DNA of 64,000 nt from Sphingomonadaceae bacterium (GTDB lineage Bacteria; Pseudomonadota; Alphaproteobacteria; Sphingomonadales; Sphingomonadaceae). The stretch is from the NCBI GenBank assembly GCA_027533105.1, contig JAPZTW010000008.1, positions 248,001-312,000 on the forward strand, read 5' to 3'. The translations under genes were made by a program, and so were the position numbers. A model generated the notes under the pieces. The model was not told the origin of the DNA and made no database searches. It saw only the letters and a program-made list of their open reading frames with translations. Shown here piece by piece: positions 1 through 9,625 of the stretch; the first letter of the stretch is position 1; each line of letters begins with the position of its first letter.

Positions 1-1
1 G

Positions 2-133
2 CTCTGGGGCCTGGCCGAGGCGAGCCGCGGCGGCGATCCCGAAGCGCTTTCCGCCCAGGCCGCCCAGGCCGGTTACGATCTTGGCCCGGTCCGCGCGCTG
101 ATGGACATGCTCAAGGCGAAAAGCGGGGGCTGA
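2..133 (+). CDS. C-terminal fragment of an uncharacterised protein (starts outside window)
   Basis: Open frame from base 2 (LWGLAEASRGGDPEALSAQAAQAGYDLGPVRALMDMLKAKSGG) to TGA at 131-133. Confidence 0.5.
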   Translation, partial: LWGLAEASRGGDPEALSAQAAQAGYDLGPVRALMDMLKAKSGG

Positions 134-139
134 GCAATC

Positions 140-568
140 GTGGGGGGCATCTGGATCGACCTGATCAAGCTGGCGGCATCCGGGATCGCGATCCTGGCCG
201 TAGCCGGACTGGCGCGCTGGATGGGCCTTGGCGCCGATGTGCGGATTCGCGATGCGGACCACGCCCGCTTCCTGGCCGGCCAGGCGGTTGACGGGTTCGA
301 GGCGGTCGATGTCGCGCTGGACCGGGCCGGGATCGGCGCCTTGCTGCGCGATGCGGCCGGGCGGCAGATGCTGCTGCGCCGCCACGGGGCGATGTGGGTC
401 GGCCGCCTGCTCGATGACCGGGTCGAGGCCCGGCTTGACCGCGATTTCCTGACCATCGGCACGGGCGAGCAGACCTTCGGCAAGATCACGCTGCACCTGG
501 GCGATGCGGCCCAGGTCTGGGCGGCGGGCCTGCGGCGGCTGCCAGCATCGGGAGTTGCCCATGGCTAA
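140..568 (+). CDS. Hypothetical protein (142 aa)
   Basis: GTG-start ORF with hydrophobic N-terminus; overlaps the start of the downstream sterol desaturase gene, same strand. Confidence 0.6.
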   Translation: MGGIWIDLIKLAASGIAILAVAGLARWMGLGADVRIRDADHARFLAGQAVDGFEAVDVALDRAGIGALLRDAAGRQMLLRRHGAMWVGRLLDDRVEARLDRDFLTIGTGEQTFGKITLHLGDAAQVWAAGLRRLPASGVAHG

Positions 569-1466
569 GCTGCCCAATCCGGTCGACTATGCGGTGCCGT
601 TCTTCATCCTGCTGATCGTGATCGAAATGTTCTGGGCGCGGCGCAAGGCGCCCGGGAAGTACGAGCCGCGCGACACCCTGGTTTCGCTGTCGTTCGGTCT
701 GGGCAGCACGGTCGCGGGCCTGATCTTCGGCGGGGCGATCTATGCGCTGATGCTGCAGGTGTGGGAATTCCGGCCGGTCACCGTGCCATGGACCTGGTGG
801 GCCTGGGCGCTGTGCTTCGTGCTCGACGACTTCCTCTATTACGTCTTCCACCGGTCCGCTCACCGGGTGCGCTGGTTCTGGGCCAGCCACGTCAACCACC
901 ATTCGAGCCAGCACTACAACCTGTCCACCGCGCTGCGGCAGACCTGGACCGGCTGGCTGGCAATGTCCTTCGTCTTCAAGCTGCCGCTTGCGGCGATCGG
1001 CTTTCCCCCGGCGATGATCCTGTTCTGCACCGGGGTGAACCTGATCTACCAGTTCTGGATCCACACCGAAGCGATCAAGCGGTTCCCGCGCTGGTTCGAG
1101 GCAGTGATGAACACGCCCAGCCACCACCGCGTGCACCACGCCACCAATCCGCGCTATCTCGATGCCAATTACGCCGGGGTCTTCATCATCTGGGACCGGA
1201 TGTTCGGCACCTTCGTGGCGGAAGTGGATGACGAGCCGATCCGTTACGGGATCGTCCGCCAACTCGGCACCTTCAACCTGCTTTACGCGGTGTTCCACGA
1301 ATGGATCGGGATCGCCAAGGACGTCTGGTCCGCACCCTGGCGGCACAAACTGTCCTACCTGTGGCGCGAGCCGGGCTGGAGCCACGACGGCAGCCGCGAC
1401 ACCTCCGACGCGATCCGCGCGCGCTGGCAGGAGCGCCAGGGCCCGCAGGAAAACCCGAATGCTTGA
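561..1466 (+). CDS. Sterol desaturase / fatty acid hydroxylase family protein
   Basis: Membrane protein with histidine clusters HRSAHRVRWFWASHVNHHSS and HRVHH; ATG at 561 preferred over the longer ORF start at 504. Confidence 0.88.
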   Translation: MAKLPNPVDYAVPFFILLIVIEMFWARRKAPGKYEPRDTLVSLSFGLGSTVAGLIFGGAIYALMLQVWEFRPVTVPWTWWAWALCFVLDDFLYYVFHRSAHRVRWFWASHVNHHSSQHYNLSTALRQTWTGWLAMSFVFKLPLAAIGFPPAMILFCTGVNLIYQFWIHTEAIKRFPRWFEAVMNTPSHHRVHHATNPRYLDANYAGVFIIWDRMFGTFVAEVDDEPIRYGIVRQLGTFNLLYAVFHEWIGIAKDVWSAPWRHKLSYLWREPGWSHDGSRDTSDAIRARWQERQGPQENPNA

Positions 1467-1800
1467 GATGCTTGCGCTGGCGCTGCTGCAAGCCAGCCCT
1501 GCCGCAGCCGACTATCCCTTCCGCGCCCTGCGGGAAGGTCGCGAGGGCGTCACCGAATTTGGCGTTCGCACCAATCCGCAGGGCCTTGTTATCGAGTGCT
1601 GGATCATTCGCTCAAGCGGATCGCCGGACCTTGATGCCGCGACCTGCCGGGTGGCGATCCGCCGGATTAAGGTCGCACCGCCGCTCGATGGGCAAGGGCA
1701 GCCACAGCCAGCCCAGTGGACATCGCGGATGGAATGGAGGATCGATGGCAGCGGGCCAGCGCAGGCAAGCCCGCAAAGGCTGACAGAAACGGCGCAATAG
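1459..1800 (+). CDS. Small secreted TonB C-terminal-domain-like protein
   Basis: MLEMLALALLQASPAAADYPFRALREGREG... resembles the C-terminal domain of the TonB encoded at 12742 (DYPTRALREEREG...SSGSSDLDEATC); no TM/proline linker. Confidence 0.65.
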   Translation: MLEMLALALLQASPAAADYPFRALREGREGVTEFGVRTNPQGLVIECWIIRSSGSPDLDAATCRVAIRRIKVAPPLDGQGQPQPAQWTSRMEWRIDGSGPAQASPQRLTETAQ

Positions 1801-1813
1801 GCGTTGCGCTCCA

Positions 1814-1831
1814 TTTAATCGTCTGATTAAA
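1814..1831. promoter_or_regulatory. Perfect dyad TTTAATC-GTCT-GATTAAA, putative operator upstream of the GMC oxidoreductase
   Basis: 7-bp perfect inverted arms with 4-nt spacer in the short AT-richer intergenic gap 1801-1862. Confidence 0.5.
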
Positions 1832-1862
1832 CCGTCCGCTCATTCCAGAAGGAGATCCGACC

Positions 1863-3440
1863 ATGGCAGAGTTCGATATCATCGTGATTGGCGGCGGCAG
1901 TGCCGGCAGCGCGGTGGCCGGGCGGCTGGCGGAAGACGGCAAGCGCCGCGTCTGCCTCCTGGAGGCCGGGCCCGATAACGACACGATCCGGATCAAGACC
2001 CCGGGCTTCATGCCCTTCATCCCGGAAAAGTCGAACTGGCGCTTCGATACCGTGCCGCAGAAGGGCCTGAACGGCCGGATAGGCTACCAGCCGCGCGGCC
2101 GGGGCCTGGGGGGATCGAGCGCGATCAACGCCATGGTCTATATCCGCGGCAACCACTTCGATTACGACCAGTGGGCCGAGCTGGGCTGCACAGGCTGGAG
2201 CCACGCCGATGTCCTGCCCTATTTCAAGCGCGCCGAAGGCAACGAGCGCGGCGGCAACGAATGGCACGGCGGCGATGGCCCGCTGAGCGTGATGGACCAG
2301 CACTGGCCCAACCCCGGCAGCAAGGCCTTCGTCGCCAGCGCCGCCGCGCTCCAGCTGCCCGAGAACAACGATTTCAACGGCGCCACCCAGGACGGCTTCG
2401 GGCTGTACCAGGTAACGCAAAAGGCCGGTGAACGCTGGTCGGCCGCGCGGGCCTATCTGACGCCGCGCCCGAACCTGTCGATCCGCACCGGCGCCCTAGT
2501 CGAGAAGATCGTGGTCGAGAATGGCCGCGCCGTGGGCGTCCAGGCGCGCTTTGGCGGCAAGAGCGAGGTGCTGCGTGCGGCGGGCGGCGTAGTGCTTTCG
2601 GCCGGGGCCTTCGGCAGCCCGCAGGTGCTGATGCTGTCGGGCATCGGCCCGGCCGCGCACCTGGCGGAAAAGGGCATTCCGGTGGTGCTGGACCGCGCCG
2701 CCGTGGGCGAGGACCTGCAGGACCACATCGACTTCGTCGCCAGCTGGCAGACCCAGTCGACCGATTTCATCGGCTCGAGCCTCGCGGGCACCTGGCGCAT
2801 GGCCAAGGCGGTGATCGAGCACCGCCTGAAGCGCACCGGGATCATGACCACCTGCTATGCCGAAGGCGGCGGCTTCTGGCGGACCAATCCCGACCTGCCT
2901 GCCCCGGACATCCAGTATCACTTCGTGCCGGCCATGCTGGAAGACCACGGCCGCACCAAGGTGCCCGGCCATGGCTTTTCGATCCATGCCTGCGTGCTGC
3001 GCCCGGAAAGCCGCGGCACGGTGCGGCTGAATTCGGCCGATCCGGCCGCCGCCCCGGCGATCGATCCCAACTTCCTCGACGATCCGCGCGACATCGCGAC
3101 GCTGCGCGCCGGCGTGCGGCTGATGTACCGCATCGCCGAGGCGCCGCCGCTGGCGGACTATGCCGGTACGCCGCGCCAGCCGGTCAACCTGGCCGACGAT
3201 GCCGCGGTGGACGAGCTGATCCGCAGCCGCGCCGATACGGTCTATCACCCGGTCGGCACCTGCCGGATGGGCGGCGATGCCGACAGCGTGGTCGACCCGA
3301 CACTCAAGCTGCGCGGGATCGACGGGCTGTGGGTGGCCGATGCCTCGATCATGCCGCGGCTGGTCTCGGGCAATACCAACGCGCCGAGTATCATGATCGG
3401 CGAACGCGCGGCCGATTTCATCAAGACCGCACTGGCCTGA
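1863..3440 (+). CDS. GMC family (choline dehydrogenase-like) FAD-dependent oxidoreductase
   Basis: N-terminal FDIIVIGGGSAGSAVAGRLAED Rossmann motif; C-terminal HPVGTCRMG...DASIMP...NTNAPSIMIGERAAD signature. Confidence 0.95.
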   Translation: MAEFDIIVIGGGSAGSAVAGRLAEDGKRRVCLLEAGPDNDTIRIKTPGFMPFIPEKSNWRFDTVPQKGLNGRIGYQPRGRGLGGSSAINAMVYIRGNHFDYDQWAELGCTGWSHADVLPYFKRAEGNERGGNEWHGGDGPLSVMDQHWPNPGSKAFVASAAALQLPENNDFNGATQDGFGLYQVTQKAGERWSAARAYLTPRPNLSIRTGALVEKIVVENGRAVGVQARFGGKSEVLRAAGGVVLSAGAFGSPQVLMLSGIGPAAHLAEKGIPVVLDRAAVGEDLQDHIDFVASWQTQSTDFIGSSLAGTWRMAKAVIEHRLKRTGIMTTCYAEGGGFWRTNPDLPAPDIQYHFVPAMLEDHGRTKVPGHGFSIHACVLRPESRGTVRLNSADPAAAPAIDPNFLDDPRDIATLRAGVRLMYRIAEAPPLADYAGTPRQPVNLADDAAVDELIRSRADTVYHPVGTCRMGGDADSVVDPTLKLRGIDGLWVADASIMPRLVSGNTNAPSIMIGERAADFIKTALA

Positions 3441-3460
3441 TCCGCAACAGACAAATCAAA

Positions 3461-3492
3461 GGGCCCGGCCGCGCGAGCGACCGGGCCCTTTT
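3461..3492. terminator. Bidirectional rho-independent terminator between convergent GMC oxidoreductase and TonB receptor genes
   Basis: GGGCCCGG...CCGGGCCC followed by TTTT; AAA upstream for the opposite strand. Confidence 0.75.
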
Positions 3493-3511
3493 CTGTTGCA
3501 TTGCAGGAGCC

Positions 3512-5959
3512 TTAGAAGCTCTTGCGAACCGTTACGCCATACTTGCGCGGGCTGCCCACGTTGTAGCCCAGCCGCGCCCGGCCGCCACGCTCACGATCGA
3601 GCGAGAGCAGCGGGGTCTCGTTGAACAGGTTGTTGACGTAGACCGAGATGGCCAGGCCATTGTCCCATTCCAGCCCGGTCGACAGGTTGACCAGGTTATA
3701 GCTGGGCAGCAGGTACGAACCGAAGTTGAACGCACCCGAGCCGAACGCACCGTTCACCGGGTTGTAGAACAACGAGTTGGTAAAGCTGCCCGAACCCGTC
3801 TCCTGGTCGCCCGGCTGGGTATAGCGGTTGCCGACATGCTGGAAGCTGGTGTTGAACGACCAGTCGAGCCCGTCGCCAACCTGGGTGGTATAGCTGGCCA
3901 GCGCCGCGATCTGGAACTTCGGCACGGTCGGCAGGCGATTGCCATCGCGCATCCCGGCAATCACCGCGCCGCCCGCATCGACCACCGAGCTGTCGAACTT
4001 CGAATCGGTCAGGCTGCCGTTAAGCGAGAACTCGAAGCCCGGAGCCGGCTTGATGCCGATTTCCACTTCGACGCCCGCGCTGTGGGCCTTGGGCACGTTG
4101 AACACGACGCGCGACGAGCACGAGCCGGCGTCAGCCGTCACCTGCAGGTTGCGGATGTCGTTGTAGAACACCGCCGCGTTGAAGGTGATGCCGTTGGTCG
4201 AAGCCTTCACACCGGCTTCATAGTTCCACAGCGTTTCGTCCTTGTAGTTCGGACGCCCGCCATAGGTCCGCGCATCCGGCCCGGTCGCCCCGCCCGAGCA
4301 GAGCGGAATGTTGAGCGGATCGTTCACGCCGCCCAGCCGGAAGCCCTTCGAGGCCTGGAGGTTGAACGACAGGTCGTCGTTCGGCTTGTAGGACAGGATG
4401 AAGCGCGGGGTGAAGCCGTTCGAGCTGGTCTTGTCGCCGCGGAAGACGTCACCGTTGGCAAAGATCCCGCCCGAGATGAAGTCACGCGTTTCGTTGAAGT
4501 CGTAATAGCGACCGCCCGCGGTCAGCTTGAACTGGCCGAATTCATAGCTGGCTTCGCCGAACAGCGCGAACTGCTCGATGTCATAGGGGATATCCGCATT
4601 GTAGGGCGAATTGGCCGGGAAGCCGTTGTAGGTGGCCGAAACCGGGGTCGGCAGGGTCGGTGGGGTCACCAGCGCATTGAGGAAGATCTGGCTGAAGGCA
4701 TCAGCCCCCGGGGTGGGCAGGCGCTGGGCATAGGTGCGGTCCACCTTGCTGTAAAAACCGCCAAACACCCACTGCAACGGGCCATCGCCGGTCGAGGACA
4801 GGCGCAGTTCCTGGGTCCACTGCTCAAGCTTGGTGGTGTCACGCAGGTTGGAATTGAGCCCCGCGCCGCCAGCGGCCGCCGCAGCAGCCCCCGCGAAGGA
4901 CACATAGACCGAACCGGTGAGCGCCGAAGCATCGCGGCTGACCAGGATGTCACGGTTGATGTAGCTGGTGATCGAGGTGAGCTGGATCGCGTCGCTGACG
5001 GCGAAGTTCATCGTCAGGTCGGCCAGCGTGGTCTTGTCGCGGAATTGCTCGCGCAGCTTAAGGTACTGCGTGTTTTCCGGCATCACCTGGTTCACGTTGA
5101 TCAGGCGGTTGTAGTACAGGTTGTACTGCTCGGCGCGGTTGAACCCGTTGGCCTTGACCTCCTGATAGATGAAGCGCGGGGTGATCGAGATCGAATCGCT
5201 CGGCTCGAACAGGATGCTGATCCGGCCGCCAAAGCGATCGCCATCGTTGACATTCTCACCACCGGCCGGACCGATCGCGTCGATGAAGCCGCCGAACTTT
5301 TCGCCATAGGCGACCAGGCGGATCGCGGCGTTGTCACCCAGCGGGGCATTGATCATGCCCTTGGCGCCATAGCCCATGCTGCCGCCCTCGAAAGTGCTGC
5401 CGCCAGCCTCAACGGCGCCTTCAGTGGCGCCCAGCTTGGGCTGGTTGGTGATGTAACGGACGGTGCCGCCGACCGAACCCGAGCCGAACAGGGTGCCCTG
5501 CGGACCACGCAGCGTTTCGACGCGGTTGAGGTCGAACAGATCGAAATCGGGGGTGAACAGCGAGAGCGAGATCACCGATTCATCGAGGTAGACGCCCACC
5601 TGCTCCTTCACGCCCGGCTGGTCGCGGACGATCTGGCCGGCCGAGACGCCGCGCACCGAGACCTGGCTCTGGCCCGGCCCGAGGTTCTGGACCGTCAGGC
5701 CCGCGACGCTGCGCGAAATGTCCTCGATGCTGGTCGCACCGGTCTTCTGGATATTGGCGGCGGTCACCGCAGCGATCGAGAAGGGCACATCCTGGATCGT
5801 TTCGCTGCGCTTGGTGGCGGTAACGACGATTTCGTTGCCATCGACCGTTTCATCGGCCTTGCCATCGGCTTCCTGAGCCAGGGCCGGCGTGGCCAGCGCG
5901 AAAACGGCGACCCCGGCAAGCAGGCGCTGGCTGAGCCGCGAGTTGAAGCTGTGACGCAT
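3512..5959 (-). CDS. TonB-dependent receptor
   Basis: Signal peptide MRHSFNSRLSQRLLAGVAVFALATPALAQ, TonB box/plug EIVVTATKRSETIQDVPFSI, terminal beta-strand GVTVRKSF. Confidence 0.95.
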   Translation of the reverse strand: MRHSFNSRLSQRLLAGVAVFALATPALAQEADGKADETVDGNEIVVTATKRSETIQDVPFSIAAVTAANIQKTGATSIEDISRSVAGLTVQNLGPGQSQVSVRGVSAGQIVRDQPGVKEQVGVYLDESVISLSLFTPDFDLFDLNRVETLRGPQGTLFGSGSVGGTVRYITNQPKLGATEGAVEAGGSTFEGGSMGYGAKGMINAPLGDNAAIRLVAYGEKFGGFIDAIGPAGGENVNDGDRFGGRISILFEPSDSISITPRFIYQEVKANGFNRAEQYNLYYNRLINVNQVMPENTQYLKLREQFRDKTTLADLTMNFAVSDAIQLTSITSYINRDILVSRDASALTGSVYVSFAGAAAAAAGGAGLNSNLRDTTKLEQWTQELRLSSTGDGPLQWVFGGFYSKVDRTYAQRLPTPGADAFSQIFLNALVTPPTLPTPVSATYNGFPANSPYNADIPYDIEQFALFGEASYEFGQFKLTAGGRYYDFNETRDFISGGIFANGDVFRGDKTSSNGFTPRFILSYKPNDDLSFNLQASKGFRLGGVNDPLNIPLCSGGATGPDARTYGGRPNYKDETLWNYEAGVKASTNGITFNAAVFYNDIRNLQVTADAGSCSSRVVFNVPKAHSAGVEVEIGIKPAPGFEFSLNGSLTDSKFDSSVVDAGGAVIAGMRDGNRLPTVPKFQIAALASYTTQVGDGLDWSFNTSFQHVGNRYTQPGDQETGSGSFTNSLFYNPVNGAFGSGAFNFGSYLLPSYNLVNLSTGLEWDNGLAISVYVNNLFNETPLLSLDRERGGRARLGYNVGSPRKYGVTVRKSF

Positions 5960-6128
5960 AATTCCTCCCATCGCTTCTGTGGCGAAAGCCGGGCTTGAAC
6001 CCGGCTGCATGCCTACTGGACCCGCTGAATCGCGAAGACAAGGGGGGCGAGTCCCGCATCCCGCAATTGACGGCAATCCTGTCGCAAAAAGGTCACAACC
6101 GGCGGCGAGGGGCGGAGCCGGATCCGGC

Positions 6129-6911
6129 CTAGTGATGGCAGGCGAGGGCCTCGACCACGTCGTCCAGCCGGGCCGGATCGCCGATCGCCAGGACATGGCC
6201 CGGGCTGGCAGCGTGGAGCGGCTCGCCGTTCCAGTCGCACATCGTCCCGCCGGCCCCTTCGACCACCGGCACCAGCGCGGCATAATCGTGGAGCTTCAGC
6301 CCCGCTTCGCAGACCAGGTCGATATGGCCCGAGGCCAGCAGGGCGTAATTGTAGCAATCGCCGCCCATCACCATGCGGCGGTGGTCGGTCTTGGCGGCCA
6401 GGCCCATGAAGTGCCCGCCATCGTGATCGTTGAAGTAATGCGGCCCGGTGGTCGCCAGTGTCGCCTCGGCCAGGGTGCGGCAGGGGCGGGTGCGCACTTC
6501 GCGGCCGTTGAGCGTGGTCGGCTGGCCGGTCGCACCGATCCAGCGTTCGCCGAGCACCGGCTGGTCGATCACCCCCAGCACCGGCCAGCCATCGACCACC
6601 AGCGCGATCAGCGTGCCAAAAATCGGCCGCCCGACCAGGAACGAGGTGGTCCCATCGATCGGATCGAGCACCCAGGTCCGCCCCGACGAGCCGTTCTCGG
6701 TGCCGAACTCCTCGCCATGCACCGCATCGCGCGGACATTCGGCCTTGAGGATCCGCCGCATCGCCTCTTCGGCCGCGCGATCGGCCAGGGTCACGGGCGT
6801 CGCATCGCCCTTGCGCTCGCTGGCCACCCCATTGCGGTAATGCGGCAGGATCGCGGCCCGCGCGGCATCGGCCAGGCGGTGGGCAATGGCGATATCGGCG
6901 GCGAGGTTCAT
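6129..6911 (-). CDS. hisN: Inositol monophosphatase family protein, histidinol-phosphatase-like
   Basis: HGEEFG...VLDPIDGTTSF motif and C-terminal GGTMCDWNGEPL. Confidence 0.8.
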   Translation of the reverse strand: MNLAADIAIAHRLADAARAAILPHYRNGVASERKGDATPVTLADRAAEEAMRRILKAECPRDAVHGEEFGTENGSSGRTWVLDPIDGTTSFLVGRPIFGTLIALVVDGWPVLGVIDQPVLGERWIGATGQPTTLNGREVRTRPCRTLAEATLATTGPHYFNDHDGGHFMGLAAKTDHRRMVMGGDCYNYALLASGHIDLVCEAGLKLHDYAALVPVVEGAGGTMCDWNGEPLHAASPGHVLAIGDPARLDDVVEALACHH

Positions 6912-6912
6912 C

Positions 6913-7848
6913 TCAGTCGAACAGCGAACTGACCGAGCTTTCGTCGGCGATCCGGCGAATGGCTTCTCCGATCAGCGGAGCGAGCGGCAGGGTACGGATC
7001 TTGGGGCTGGCCTGGGTGGCCTCGGTCGGCTGGATCGAATCGGTGATCACCAGTTCCTTGAGCGCCGAATTGGTCACCCGCTCCACCGCGTTGCCGGACA
7101 GAACACCGTGGGTGAGGTAGGCGGTCACGCTATTCGCCCCCGCTTCCATCAGCGCCGCCGCCGCATTGCACAGGGTGCCGCCCGAATCGATGATGTCATC
7201 GATCAGGATGCAGTCCCAGCCCTTCACATCGCCGATGATGTTCATCACCTCGGAGACGCCCGGCTTGTCGCGACGCTTGTCGACGATCGAGAGCGGGGCA
7301 TCGTTGATCCGCTTGGACAGCGCGCGGGCGCGCACCACCCCGCCGACGTCGGGCGAGACGACCATCAGGTTCTGGCCGCCCGTGCGCTCCAGGATGTCGG
7401 CCGCCATCACCGGCGCACCATAAAGGTTGTCGGTCGGGATATCGAAGAAGCCCTGGATCTGCCCGGCGTGCAGATCCACCGCCAGCACGCGGTCAGCCCC
7501 GGCCTGGGTGATCAGGTTGGCCACCAGCTTGGCCGAGATCGGGGTGCGCGGGCCGGGCTTGCGGTCCTGCCGGGCATAGCCGAAATAGGGCAGCACCGCC
7601 GTGATCCGCTTGGCCGAGGCGCGGCGCAGCGCGTCGATGCAGATCAGCAGTTCCATCAGGTTGTCGTTGGCCGGGGCCGAGGTCGACTGGATCACGAACA
7701 CGTCCTCGCCGCGCACGTTCTCGTGAATCTCGACGAAGATTTCCTGATCGGCGAAGCGCCGGACCGAGGCATCGGTCAACGGCAGCTCAAGATAGGCGGC
7801 AATATCCCGCGCCAGCGGCAGGTTGGAATTCCCGGCCATCAATTTCAT
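6913..7848 (-). CDS. prs: Ribose-phosphate pyrophosphokinase
   Basis: [20 protein letters not shown]..., [14 protein letters not shown] loop [18 protein letters not shown]. Confidence 0.96.
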   Translation of the reverse strand: MKLMAGNSNLPLARDIAAYLELPLTDASVRRFADQEIFVEIHENVRGEDVFVIQSTSAPANDNLMELLICIDALRRASAKRITAVLPYFGYARQDRKPGPRTPISAKLVANLITQAGADRVLAVDLHAGQIQGFFDIPTDNLYGAPVMAADILERTGGQNLMVVSPDVGGVVRARALSKRINDAPLSIVDKRRDKPGVSEVMNIIGDVKGWDCILIDDIIDSGGTLCNAAAALMEAGANSVTAYLTHGVLSGNAVERVTNSALKELVITDSIQPTEATQASPKIRTLPLAPLIGEAIRRIADESSVSSLFD

Positions 7849-7937
7849 CGTGCTGCCTTCCCCGCGATTCTTGCCCGCCCCGAGCCTCTAATCGCGAAGC
7901 CGGGGATTGCAAGGCAGAGCGCCGCGTCGAGGGTGGA

Positions 7938-8934
7938 TTAGCGCTTGCTGCGGTGTTCCCCGCGCACCCAGCGCACCGTGCCCGAGCTGGCGCGCATCAC
8001 CACGCTGTCGGTGGTCATCACCCCGTTCTTGTGGCGCTTCACGCCCTTGAGCATCGACCCGTCGGTCACCCCGGTGGCGGCGAAGATGCAATCGCCCTTG
8101 GCCAGCTCGTCGCGGGTGTAGATCTTGTTCAGGTCCTCGATCCCCCACTTGCGGGCGCGCGAGCGTTCGTCCTCGTTGCGGAACACCAGCCGGCCGTTGA
8201 ACTGCCCGCCGACACAGCGCAGCGCAGCCGCCGCCAGCACGCCTTCGGGCGCACCGCCCTGGCCCATGTAGAGGTCGATATTGGTTTCCTCGTTGGTCAC
8301 CGCGATCACCCCGGCCACGTCGCCATCGGGGATCAGCGCGATCCCGCAGCCCAGGCTGCGCAGTTCGGCGATCAGTTCGGCATGGCGCGGGCGATCGAGC
8401 ACGCAGACGATGATCTCGTTCGGCTGGACGCCCTTGGCGGCGGCCACGGCCTGGACGTTCTCGGTCGGGCTCTTGGCCAGGTCGATGATCCCTTCGGGAT
8501 AACCGGGGCCGACCGCCAGCTTGTCCATGTAAACGTCCGGCGCATTGAGCAGGTTGCCCTCTTCCGCGACGGCCAGCACGGCCAGGGCATTCGGCCCGGC
8601 CTTGGCGGTGATCGTGGTGCCTTCCAGCGGATCGAGCGCGATGTCGATCCGGGGGCCCTGGCCCTGCGCCGAGCCGACCTTTTCCCCGATATAGAGCATC
8701 GGCGCCTCGTCGCGCTCACCCTCGCCGATCACCACGGTGCCGTCCATCGGCAGCTTGTTCAGCGCCTCGCGCATGGCTTCGACGGCGGCGGCATCGGCGG
8801 CCTTCTCATCGCCGCGCCCGATCAGGGTGGAAGCGGCAATCGCCGCCGCTTCGGTCACGCGGACCATCTCGAGCACGAGAACGCGATCAAGCACCTTGCT
8901 GGCGGGGGTGGCGGTTTTGGTCATGATAAGGCCC
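7938..8934 (-). CDS. glpX: Class II fructose-1,6-bisphosphatase (GlpX)
   Basis: DGTVVIGEGERDEAPMLYIGEKVG, DPLEGTTITA; ATG at 8934 (MTKTATPASKVLDR). Confidence 0.95.
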
Positions 8935-9091
8935 GGGCTCCCAATAACGGCTGTTCTTGCATACCTATTCGGTCTGGCGCGCTTAGCCACCACAAGTCGA
9001 ACTGTCGAGTGCGCGAAGACCTTGCCAAGCATGCGCGCGGCGGGCAGCCTGTGCCGGTAGCCCGGGTGAGTCCGGACAGGGAGGCTCCGCC

Positions 9092-9583
9092 ATGATCCTT
9101 ACCAAGCCAAGCCTTCGCGCCATCCTCGCCAGCGGGATCACCCTGGCCCTGTTCACCGCTGGCGCCGCCCGGGCCGAGGACCCGCTGGTTGCCAGCCGCC
9201 TCACGGAACGGGGCATGAAGTTCGAGGTCGATGCCGATGGCGATTACAAGGTCACTTACAACTATGCCAAGGAAGGCCGCAGCCAGCTGGTCTTCGTCTC
9301 GGGCCGGACCGAGACAGTCGGCGGTCTGACGATCCGCGAGGTCTATTCCCCCGCCGCCCGGGTCGCGAAGGACGGGATCGACGGGGCCAAGGCGATCGAA
9401 CTGCTCCAGCAGAGCGGACGCAACAAGCTCGGCTCGTGGGAAATGCGCGGCGACGTCGTCTATCTGGTGATCAAGGTGCTGGATTATCTGAGCGCCGCCC
9501 AGCTCGAAGCGGTGATGGATATCGCCGCCGAGACGGCCGACAACATGGAGCTGGAAATCAGCGGCGCGCGCGACGATCTCTAG
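9092..9583 (+). CDS. Secreted hypothetical protein, possibly YbjN-like
   Basis: Signal peptide (…LALFTAGAARA), then a 140-aa domain; YbjN-type similarity is impression only. Confidence 0.65.
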   Translation: MILTKPSLRAILASGITLALFTAGAARAEDPLVASRLTERGMKFEVDADGDYKVTYNYAKEGRSQLVFVSGRTETVGGLTIREVYSPAARVAKDGIDGAKAIELLQQSGRNKLGSWEMRGDVVYLVIKVLDYLSAAQLEAVMDIAAETADNMELEISGARDDL

Positions 9584-9625
9584 CCGCGTCGCCAAGCTTC
9601 GCCAGCATTCACAAGCGGTTAAGCC

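Noticed and set aside
3329-5998. 889-aa plus-strand ORF antisense to the TonB receptor
   Set aside because: Typical high-GC antisense shadow ORF: composition is low-complexity (R/A/G/V/D rich) with no domain, while the opposite strand encodes a canonical TonB receptor.
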